From: Chitinophaga vietnamensis
Lineage (GTDB): Bacteria; Bacteroidota; Bacteroidia; Chitinophagales; Chitinophagaceae
Direction of reading: 5' to 3'
Length of the DNA: 64,000 nucleotides
NCBI RefSeq assembly: GCF_902167635.1
Contig: NZ_CABHMS010000003.1
Span: 372,001 to 436,000 of the forward strand
The notes below the pieces were generated by a model. The model made no database searches. It was given only the letters and a program-made list of their open reading frames with translations, and was not told where the DNA came from. The position numbers were made by a program, and so were the translations under genes. Shown in pieces: positions 25,845 through 32,378 of this stretch (within the stretch, counting starts at the first letter, position 1; every line of letters starts with the position of its first letter).

Positions 25845-26679
25845 TTGTCAGGTCTTTTTTAAAAGCGGAGGGACTCTTTCCTGTAAATTTCTTAAAAATC
25901 CGGGTAAAATGGCTTTGGTCCGAAAAGCCGGTGAGGTAAGCGATCTCCGTCAGGGTGTGATCGGTTGTACTTAGCAACTGAACTGCCTTATCTATCCGAA
26001 GTTTGCGGATATAGTCACCAAAGGAAAAGTCATCAAAGTATTTTGAGAACTCTCTGGATAGATAAGCTGGATGCACCTGAAGCGTTTCTGATATGCCTTT
26101 CAGGCTAAGGTTGAGGTTTGTATCAATCTGATCCTGTATGATTTCTTTCAGTTCTTTGGCCCAGCTAGGTATCTTTCGGCTATCCTGTTCATGCTGAAGG
26201 AATTTTTTGAAAATATCGATCAACTGATTTTCAAATGGCTGCTGAGTGTGTTTTACGTGCTGGAGATACTTGGCCCAGCTGTAAAGGGCATCATACAGCA
26301 GCATACCTTTTTCCAGTAAAGCCTGGTCGTCAGATTCATTATATGCTAACCCCGCGGAAATTGCCCACAAACCAGATGCCTGAGTGGCAAGGTCGTGGCG
26401 GTCTGTATCTGCGCCTCTCACGATAGGGGCCATTATCAAGACGGCAGGATCTTCTATATTGTGCTTTTTTATTATATAATCAAAGGTGCACTGGTCCTCA
26501 TAATGGGTGTATTCAACGCCAGCGATATCAAAGGGGATAGCACCCTCAGTTTCTGCCCTGGAAAGTACCTGGTCAAAGGGTACATAAATGAACTCTGCAT
26601 CCGCATCAACAAACCTTTTGATTAGCCACGGGCAAGCAATCCTGTCTATTTTAGGGCGTTCACGGGTGATCCATTTCAT
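25837..26679 (-). CDS. ChrB-domain / AraC-type DNA-binding fusion regulator
   Basis: The 280-residue protein joins two recognisable parts. Residues 1 to about 145 are a ChrB domain, with the first 20 residues identical to the stand-alone ChrB at 24203-24670, and with FVDADAEFIYVPFD, YEDQCTFDYIIKK and IVRGADTDRHDLATQASGLW. Residues about 170-280 are an AraC-family double helix-turn-helix (LSLKGISETLQVHPAYLSRE; LTEIAYLTGFSDQSHFTRIF; GKSPSAFKK). The likely role is sensing chromate by the ChrB part and controlling the chr genes. It lies upstream of, and codirectional with, the DUF1259 gene. The function is inferred; the domain structure is seen directly. Confidence 0.88.
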   Translation of the reverse strand: MKWITRERPKIDRIACPWLIKRFVDADAEFIYVPFDQVLSRAETEGAIPFDIAGVEYTHYEDQCTFDYIIKKHNIEDPAVLIMAPIVRGADTDRHDLATQASGLWAISAGLAYNESDDQALLEKGMLLYDALYSWAKYLQHVKHTQQPFENQLIDIFKKFLQHEQDSRKIPSWAKELKEIIQDQIDTNLNLSLKGISETLQVHPAYLSREFSKYFDDFSFGDYIRKLRIDKAVQLLSTTDHTLTEIAYLTGFSDQSHFTRIFKKFTGKSPSAFKKDLTKK

Positions 26680-26787
26680 ATTTTCAGCAGTAAGTGCTGC
26701 AATTTAGTGCTGTTTGGGCAATTTACTCACGACAGGGTGTTTTCAACGTATAAAAACCTGCATGAGGATCATTATTGCAGTCGATCC

Positions 26788-27617
26788 TCAGAAGGGCAGC
26801 GAATCGCCGACATCTTTTGTATCTACTACCGACTTAGACAAGTTCCCTTCTATTTTCTGAATGAACTTGATAGCATTGGCAATGGTATTAACAATAAGAA
26901 GGCTTTCATCATAATTTAAAAGCTGATTATCGTGTGCAAGACTTCTATTGTTACGAATATCATTAAACGCATCAAGTAAGTTAGTGGCGTAGCGTAATAT
27001 TTTCTCTGTCATCGCCGATTCGATCAGTTTATTCTTGACGAGGTGAGTTACATACTTTCCATATATTGCATTTAGCGATTCGCTGTTAGTAAATGAGATA
27101 TTGTGTTTCTGACAAAGTTCGCGTATATACCTGATCATGAAAGTATGTAGGCGGTCCAGCGCATGTTCAGGTTCGTTTTTTTTAATGCTATCGTGTATAG
27201 TCTTTTCAAGCGCTACAAAGTCTCTATCATCCGTGGTCGCTTTAATTGCATCAATATCCTGAACAATGCCACCACGCATAAGGCGTTCACATATTTTCTC
27301 GCATTCCGGATATAACCCCCATTCCTCTGGATTATCGAACTCGGTTATATACCCAGCTTGCACTTTGGCCTGCCAGTAATCAAGTAAGCCCTAAGCAGTT
27401 TACCTACTACATAGTCGGGCTCCTGTTTGAAAAAAGACCTTAGTCTATTTGCTTTTGAACCAGAAGCATAATTGTACTTCTGATCAAAAATATCTATTCC
27501 AACTGTATCCGCTATAAACTCCTGAAAGGTTCTATCAGAGAAATCAATAACGTACCCAGTAGGCATCCGTAGAAATTTCTCCAGTTTTGTTTTCTCTATA
27601 ATAGATAATTCTGCCAT
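26788..27617 (-). pseudogene. Abortive-infection (Abi_C-type) protein gene with a frameshift
   Basis: The first frame (from 27617, MAELSIIEKTKLEKFLRMPT) carries the N-terminal GYVIDFSDRTFQEFI and GSKANRLRSFFKQEPDYVVG blocks and ends early with ITGRPKCKLGI. The -1 frame continues as LDYWQAKVQAGYITEF, beginning at about 27378-27392, and runs to 26788. It includes the Abi_C-like LLDAFNDIRNNRSLAHDN segment near the C-terminus. Joined, the protein would have about 276 residues. Such proteins are suspected phage-defence factors. It is AT-rich and is the last gene before the right island end. Confidence 0.65.
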
Positions 27618-27769
27618 TAAGGTCTTATTAATATTTCAAATATATGAATAATTATCCGGGGGTAGGATTTGATGGTGACTGAATGGGGAAATCTAATTTA
27701 ATTCAATAAATTTGCCCTGATAGGGAGAAAGAGCGCATAAACGTTTAAAAACGTGTTTCTTTCATATCA

Positions 27770-27789
27770 CGACACAATTTTGACACACT
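27770..27789. repeat. GACACA direct repeat at the right island end
   Basis: Two GACACA units 11 bp apart (27771 and 27782) in a 20-base block that matches 14680-14699 at 19 positions. The 27618-27924 gap otherwise contains only the right attachment site and terminator copy. Confidence 0.5.
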
Positions 27790-27822
27790 TTACTTGTAAG
27801 ATATTGAAAACCAGACTATAAA

Positions 27823-27840
27823 GAATCCAGTTCTGGGCAC
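27823..27840 (+). other. Right attachment site (attR), copy of the tRNA-Leu 3' end
   Basis: This is an exact 18-base copy of 14570-14587. The bases upstream of it do not form the rest of a tRNA, so this is the duplicated end left by integration. Confidence 0.82.
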
Positions 27841-27845
27841 GTAAA

Positions 27846-27879
27846 AGGCTTGTAAGTAATGGACTTACAAGCCTTTTTT
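27846..27879 (+). terminator. Duplicate of the tRNA-Leu terminator at the island end
   Basis: AGGCTTGTAAGT (27846-27857) pairs with ACTTACAAGCCT (27863-27874), followed by six T residues. Stem and T-run are identical to the copy after tRNA-Leu; only the loop differs (AATGG against AATTG). Confidence 0.8.
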
Positions 27880-27924
27880 AATATCAACAACCTCTCTGTG
27901 TGGAGCTCATTTATAAATATGTTA

Positions 27925-28194
27925 TCATTCAGGTTGAAACAGACAATTGAGAAGGTCATTTACATTAATCTTCTCTAATTCAGTTATAGCCTGGATAATT
28001 TGTTCTGCGTTACTTGTCTTATATCTGGTAAGTCGTTTGAACTTATCTATAACTTCTTCCCATGATAAAGGATCTGTGTAGTATCCTTTATAACCGTCTT
28101 TTTCGCAGACAAATTCTTCACCGCTTTTCATCTTAATAACCATGCGGCATTTCAGTTGTTGGCTGTATGACACCGCTAACCACAGGTATTCCAC
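27925..28194 (-). pseudogene. MmgE/PrpD-family C-terminal fragment
   Basis: About 70 residues (MVIKMKSGEEFVCEKDGYKG, DPLSWEEVIDKFKRLT, then helices to the end) look like the C-terminal tail of an MmgE/PrpD-type protein, which is normally about 450 residues. The frame begins with GTG at 28194, just after an in-frame stop and 10 bp after the SDR stop, and the first 15 codons do not look like the family. It is probably a remnant left at a rearrangement joint next to the island. Confidence 0.5.
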
Positions 28195-28204
28195 CAGCGC
28201 CTAA

Positions 28205-29236
28205 TCAAGGTTGCCCTTCACCGCCATTTGCACCATATATCTGACCATTTGCGTAGCTGGCGTCTGTAGCGGCCAACTGAACGTAGATTGATGCCAGCTC
28301 AGCGGGTTGACCAGGTCTGCCCAAGGGTGTTTGTCCTCCAAAGTTCTTTAGCTTTTCCTGTGTGGAACCGCCACTTACCTGTAAAGGCGTCCAAATAGGA
28401 CCTGGAGCTACGCCATTCACCCTGATTCCTTTTGGGCCTAGTTGTTTGGCCAATGACTTAACGTAGTTCATCGTAGCGGCTTTCGTTTGTGCATAATCGT
28501 ATAAATCTGGTGATGGATCATAAGCTTGGATAGAGGTGGTGCCTATTATACAGGAACCAGGCTTCAAATATGGCAATGCAGCTTTTATAATCCAGAATGG
28601 GGCATAAATATTTGTCTTCATCGTCCAGTCAAATTCTTCGGAACTGATATCAAGGATGGATTGTCTACTTTGCTGGCGTGCGGCGTTATTCACTACAATA
28701 TCCAATCCGCCTAATCCTTCAACGGCTTTAGCTACTAACTTGGTGCAGAATGATTCTTCTCTCAGATCACCGGGAATCGCAACAGCTTTGCGACCTTCCG
28801 CTTTGATTAACGCAATAACTTCCTGTGCATCTGGCTCTTCACTTGGAAAATAATTGATTGCCACGTCTGCACCTTCACGTGCAAAAGCAATAGCCGCTGC
28901 TCGTCCCATACCGGAATCACCACCGGTTATTAACGCCTTGCGCCCTGTCAATCTACCTGAACCTTTATAACTTTTTTCGCCATGATCCGGCCTGGGGTTC
29001 ATTTGACTCGCCAGCCCTGGCCATGTCTGTGATTGTTCCGGGAAAGGTGGTTTAGGATATTTGACAGTTGGATCTTCTAGCGATGAGTTAACTAAATTAG
29101 ACTTATTCATTGCGAAAGTTTTGGTAAGTGGACTAATAGTGGCCAGAGCGAAACTCGCGCAAATCCCGTTGATTACGGTTCGTCTGCTCACAATGGCTTT
29201 ATCATTGTCTTTAAAGACAGGGTTCAGGTTTTTCAT
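28205..29236 (-). CDS. SDR-family oxidoreductase with twin-arginine leader
   Basis: The 343-residue product is a short-chain dehydrogenase of the group that includes bacillar general-stress SDRs. It has a cofactor motif ALITGGDSGMGRAAAIAFA, NNAARQQ, and the catalytic Tyr-x3-Lys in DYAQTKAATMNY, with a preceding GTTSIQAYDPSP. The N-terminal about 45 residues are unusual: IVSRRTVINGICASFALATI fits a Tat export signal. If real, this enzyme is periplasmic. It is divergent from the MarR gene, which may control it. Confidence 0.88.
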   Translation of the reverse strand: MKNLNPVFKDNDKAIVSRRTVINGICASFALATISPLTKTFAMNKSNLVNSSLEDPTVKYPKPPFPEQSQTWPGLASQMNPRPDHGEKSYKGSGRLTGRKALITGGDSGMGRAAAIAFAREGADVAINYFPSEEPDAQEVIALIKAEGRKAVAIPGDLREESFCTKLVAKAVEGLGGLDIVVNNAARQQSRQSILDISSEEFDWTMKTNIYAPFWIIKAALPYLKPGSCIIGTTSIQAYDPSPDLYDYAQTKAATMNYVKSLAKQLGPKGIRVNGVAPGPIWTPLQVSGGSTQEKLKNFGGQTPLGRPGQPAELASIYVQLAATDASYANGQIYGANGGEGQP

Positions 29237-29462
29237 AAGTGATATTTATTGTTTGTATCTTATTTCAAAACCCGTGCTTATATTTTTTTTCCGTGTGAAG
29301 GCCAATATCTTATTACCATTTCGCGGTCCCTGTAGAAATATATCGTCAACATTGGGTACAAACGCAGCGACACAGCCATATACAGCATCATGCATAGCAA
29401 TCCTAAAAAATCAGAACATTCTCTTCCCTTGCCCAGCCTGCTTTCATAAGCCTCAAATTATC

Positions 29463-29505
29463 TTTGCAATAAAGTATCTTTATATTTACCTTTATAGTAA
29501 AGATA
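29463..29505 (+). promoter_or_regulatory. MarR promoter with embedded operator dyad
   Basis: TTTG at 29463-29466 and TACCTTTA at 29487-29494 have -33/-7 spacing (20 bp), ending 14 bp before the marR ATG. The -7 element lies between the arms of an inverted repeat, TATCTTTA (29475-29482) and TAAAGATA (29498-29505). That layout predicts autorepression. The rest of the 29237-29508 gap shows no gene. Confidence 0.6.
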
Positions 29506-29508
29506 ATT

Positions 29509-29976
29509 ATGGCCAAAAGAAAATCAGAAAATGCGGCCGCTGCCTATATGCAAATGATGCGGCTTTTCATGCGGGTAAGCGCCGAGTGGACCAACGCAGC
29601 CGCGGATTCATTAGGCATCAACGCGACGGACCTGATTGCCGCGACTTACCTTGTCGATGCCGGACCAATGACCGCAGGCGAGCTTGCTAAAGTAATGGAC
29701 ATCACAACCGGGGCAATGACAATAGCCATCGACCGGCTCGTGCAGGCTGGCTTTGCCATCCGTGAAAATGACCCTCAGGATCGTAGAAAGGTGATCGTCA
29801 AATCTTTGGAATTGCCCGCGAAATTGCTTGCCATGCGTAAATCAATAGAGAAGCAATTGCACAAGATTTTTTCGCATTATACAGATGCGGAACTACTGCA
29901 AATGAGAACCCTGACGCAGCAGGTTACCGAGGTATTTGAAAAAGAGATCTTTCAACTCAAAAGAAGCCAACGATGA
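29509..29976 (+). CDS. MarR-family transcriptional regulator
   Basis: The 155-residue product has the winged-helix core of MarR: TNAAADSLGINATDLIAATY, TAGELAKVMDITTGAMTIAI, DRLVQAGFAIREND and PQDRRKVIVKSL. It begins with a basic MAKRKSENAAAAY. A perfect 8-bp dyad around its own -7 element suggests autoregulation. The downstream NTF2-like gene and the divergent SDR gene are candidate targets; the ligand is unknown. Confidence 0.9.
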   Translation: MAKRKSENAAAAYMQMMRLFMRVSAEWTNAAADSLGINATDLIAATYLVDAGPMTAGELAKVMDITTGAMTIAIDRLVQAGFAIRENDPQDRRKVIVKSLELPAKLLAMRKSIEKQLHKIFSHYTDAELLQMRTLTQQVTEVFEKEIFQLKRSQR

Positions 29977-30007
29977 TATTAGTGTTTCATTTTTTAATCT
30001 AAAACAA

Positions 30008-30493
30008 ATGAACATGGACAGCAAAACAATAACAAGCATCGAATCGAAGAGCGCCGTTGCAGGTGCGGTGCCCTCACCGTTTGCAACGCTCATTTCAGCA
30101 GTTGCATCGGAAGATATGGCGACTGTTGAATCGCTACTGGCTGATCTTGTAGAATGGGATATGATGCCAACCAGTGAAATCGTTCACGGAAAGGACAAGG
30201 TTATGCAATGGCTCAAAACCGGCTCCGCCGACCAAAAGGAACCAGCTGTTATTACCGACCTCGCCGTTGGAAACTGGGGCGTTTTTGAATACTGGAATAT
30301 TGGAACGGTTAGTAAAGAACTCATTGCATTTGGTAATGAGGAAAAATGGCCCTGGCCAGTAGACCCGAACAGACTGGTTGGTCAAAAATACAAGGTCGCT
30401 CAATGTTTCCTGTGGAGACTGGACGCAGCTGGTAAAATAGATCTCATCCGCCAATATCTTGACACCAGAAGTGTTTGGACCCAATTCAAATAA
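30008..30493 (+). CDS. NTF2/SnoaL-like protein
   Basis: The ATG at 30008 (MNMDSKTITSIESKSAVAGA) gives 161 residues; an earlier in-frame ATG at 29936 overlaps marR. The body reads as a SnoaL/NTF2-like cone fold: FATLISAVASEDMATVESLL, VEWDMMPTSEIVHGKDKVMQ, and a C-terminal strand LIRQYLDTRSVW. Such proteins can be small isomerases, hydrolases or ligand binders. It is 31 bp after marR and probably cotranscribed. Confidence 0.78.
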   Translation: MNMDSKTITSIESKSAVAGAVPSPFATLISAVASEDMATVESLLADLVEWDMMPTSEIVHGKDKVMQWLKTGSADQKEPAVITDLAVGNWGVFEYWNIGTVSKELIAFGNEEKWPWPVDPNRLVGQKYKVAQCFLWRLDAAGKIDLIRQYLDTRSVWTQFK

Positions 30494-30538
30494 TGAAGGC
30501 CGCGAGTAGCCATTTCAAAGGCATCCATCAAATCAAAC

Positions 30539-30562
30539 GAGCCATTGCTACGCCAATGGCTC
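30539..30562. terminator. Hairpin between convergent NTF2-like and YrdB genes
   Basis: GAGCCATTG (30539-30547) pairs with CAATGGCTC (30554-30562) around 6 nt. T-rich sequence follows on the minus side; the hairpin overlaps the stop codon of the minus-strand gene. Bidirectional termination is likely but not certain. Confidence 0.5.
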
Positions 30563-30905
30563 ATTGATATTCATTGAAAAATATCGCCGCTACTTCACAA
30601 ATCACTACCAGCGCATATAAGAGCCATGCCTGCGGCTTCATGCCCATCCTGAAAAGCAGGTAAGTGGGGATCATGTAAATCAGGAATTTGAAAATTACAA
30701 TGTAAGGCAGTTTCAGTCTCCTGGAAGCAGTTGGCGCTGCCCATACGCCCCACAATACGATGATGAATACGAGCAAACCTGCCGCCACTGCGTATTTCAG
30801 CCAGGGGGTAACTATGATTTTGAAAGGAGCATACACGGCCACAAACAGCATAATGAGTTCCAGTGAAAATGCCAGTAAACGATTGAGTGATTTAAGCACG
30901 AACAT
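30561..30905 (-). CDS. YrdB-like (DUF2568) small membrane protein
   Basis: The 114-residue product has four predicted transmembrane segments (LLAFSLELIMLFVAVYAPF; YAVAAGLLVFIIVLWGVWAA; IVIFKFLIYMIPTYLLFRMG; AWLLYALVVICEVAAIF) and the WGVWAAPTASRRL loop seen in YrdB-family proteins. The function of the family is unknown. It is monocistronic, with a weak TACTTTAG -7-like element about 60-70 bp upstream. Confidence 0.75.
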   Translation of the reverse strand: MFVLKSLNRLLAFSLELIMLFVAVYAPFKIIVTPWLKYAVAAGLLVFIIVLWGVWAAPTASRRLKLPYIVIFKFLIYMIPTYLLFRMGMKPQAWLLYALVVICEVAAIFFNEYQ

Positions 30906-31087
30906 TTGATAACAGGATTTAGTAGATAGAAAATCTGAGGGATATGTTAGCCCCGCCTGCGCTCTAAAGTATGGAAATTTATCACAAAAAATAAATAGGC
31001 CTGGTACTGGTACTGCGTAATAAGCTGTGCAGCTACGGAATTAAATGCTTATTTTAGTGTAATGCCAATTTTGTAGCCACGTTACTC

Positions 31088-31705
31088 ATGAAGAGATTTA
31101 TTAACATCAATCAATCCAAGCTGCGTTTCTTCGCCAAAGTATTGTTCCTTGCCTTTGCCATCCTTTTTGCAGGGCTGTATGTTATTCCTATAGCACACAG
31201 GCCCACAGCGCTTTTGCTGGTATTACTGCATTTTGGCCTGACGGCGCTCGCCACTGTTATAGCAGTCCTGATCATACTCCTTGGCGGCTATGAGGCCTAC
31301 CGCCGGCAGCAGGCGCAATTTGCCAGCCCTTTTCTGGCGCCCTTGCTGGCGAAATACCGCTTTCAGCCCCTTGTAACGGACCCCGGTAACAATTGGGCGC
31401 TTAGTGGCGAAATGATGGCCGGCTGCATTGAATCTTATCCAGTTGCGATCTATAGCACCCTTGAAAAGCCCGCCATCGTACATGTGGCTATCCTGGTGGA
31501 TCTTTCGCGGCACGACTTACAACATTATACATCGTTGCAACAAACCCTCGCCCAATATAAATTTCAGCTTGCCTTTAGTTGTGTGCTCAGGTCGGGATAC
31601 CTGCATGAAAAGATGAATGAGGAGATCGTGCTGATGCTGGACCTGACCCGGCGAATGCAGCTACAGCCTTCGCCGGTGGCGGACTACCACACGGTTATGA
31701 TGTAG
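31088..31705 (+). CDS. Hypothetical protein with two N-terminal membrane helices
   Basis: I do not recognise this 205-residue protein. Residues about 15-33 (FAKVLFLAFAILFAGLYVI) and 43-66 (LLLVLLHFGLTALATVIAVL) are membrane segments. The rest is a soluble domain with alternating strands (MMAGCIESYPVAIYSTLEKP, AIVHVAILVDL) and helices. It is followed 34 bp later by a VOC-family gene. Confidence 0.65.
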   Translation: MKRFININQSKLRFFAKVLFLAFAILFAGLYVIPIAHRPTALLLVLLHFGLTALATVIAVLIILLGGYEAYRRQQAQFASPFLAPLLAKYRFQPLVTDPGNNWALSGEMMAGCIESYPVAIYSTLEKPAIVHVAILVDLSRHDLQHYTSLQQTLAQYKFQLAFSCVLRSGYLHEKMNEEIVLMLDLTRRMQLQPSPVADYHTVMM

Positions 31706-31739
31706 TTTTCTATCTTCAGGAAATATAAAATAAAACTTT

Positions 31740-32372
31740 ATGACTGCCCCGCGTATTGAATGCAATAAACTTTTTCCTACACTGCTCGTAGAGGATATCA
31801 TGACCGCTGTTGATTTCTATACCAACAAGCTGGGCTTCAAGCTGCGCTTCACCTGGGGCGATCCGCCCACCTATGCAGGCGTGGACCTGGGAGAGGTAAC
31901 CGTACATCTTGCGAAAGGGGAACAAAGCCACCGGGGCTTTGCCGAAGTGAATTTTATCGTGGACGATGCAGATGAGTTATATGCCTTTCATCTTGCACAG
32001 GGCCTGCAAATATTAACGCCTATCGGCGACCGTGATTACGGTATCCGCGACTATGGCCTGGAAGATCCTTATGGTAACCTCATTGGCTTTGGGCATTATA
32101 TCTATACGCAAGGGCCGCCGGTGAAGATCGAGCGCGTAGAAGTGCCGGTACGCCTGGAAAAGCGGCTGGCAGCACTGTTGCAGGACCTGGCAGACCACAA
32201 GCACATGAGCGTGTCGGCCTGCCTGGAAGAAACCCTGCTCCACACTTTCGAGCGTGTAGGCGATACCGTAGCCAGCCCCCATACCACCCGCACACTTGAC
32301 TATATCCAGGAGCTGAAGAAAAAACACGGTATCGACTACGACACGCACGATAGCTATCGCTTTGTGGAATAG
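31740..32372 (+). CDS. VOC-superfamily (glyoxalase/bleomycin-resistance-like) protein
   Basis: The first about 120 residues form a VOC module: LFPTLLVEDIMTAVDFYTNK, LGFKLRFTWGDPPTYAGVDL, VNFIVDDADELYAFHLAQG and DYGLEDPYGNLIGFGHYI. Candidate metal or ligand residues are a His in VTVHLAKG and the Glu in GLEDPYGN. The C-terminal about 85 residues (RLEKRLAALLQDLADHKHMS, then CLEETLLHTFE) form a helical extension not found in plain VOC proteins. The substrate is unknown. Confidence 0.82.
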   Translation: MTAPRIECNKLFPTLLVEDIMTAVDFYTNKLGFKLRFTWGDPPTYAGVDLGEVTVHLAKGEQSHRGFAEVNFIVDDADELYAFHLAQGLQILTPIGDRDYGIRDYGLEDPYGNLIGFGHYIYTQGPPVKIERVEVPVRLEKRLAALLQDLADHKHMSVSACLEETLLHTFERVGDTVASPHTTRTLDYIQELKKKHGIDYDTHDSYRFVE

Positions 32373-32378
32373 CCTGCG

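Larger units (their letters stand above)
14588..27840. mobile_element. 13.25-kb chromate-resistance genomic island in tRNA-Leu
   Basis: The region between the two copies of the tRNA 3' end carries accessory genes only: an IS3-family element, the chrB-chrA-RND operon, a DUF1259 gene, a ChrB-AraC regulator and an abortive-infection-like gene. Its coding sequence looks more AT-rich than the flanking urease and ABC genes. No integrase or relaxase gene is visible, so it is probably a decayed or non-autonomous element. The 14588-15007 stretch holds no gene that I can support, only repeats (see 14680-14709). Confidence 0.75.

Noticed and set aside
24766-27617. Sequencing error as sole explanation for the frameshifts in the DUF1259 and Abi-like genes
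   Set aside because: Neither site lies in a homopolymer run, so I keep decay as the first explanation, but read data could overturn this.
29061-29690. A 209-codon plus-strand frame with hydrophobic start
   Set aside because: It starts antisense to the SDR gene and ends inside marR in another frame; the marR frame has full family similarity and its own promoter.
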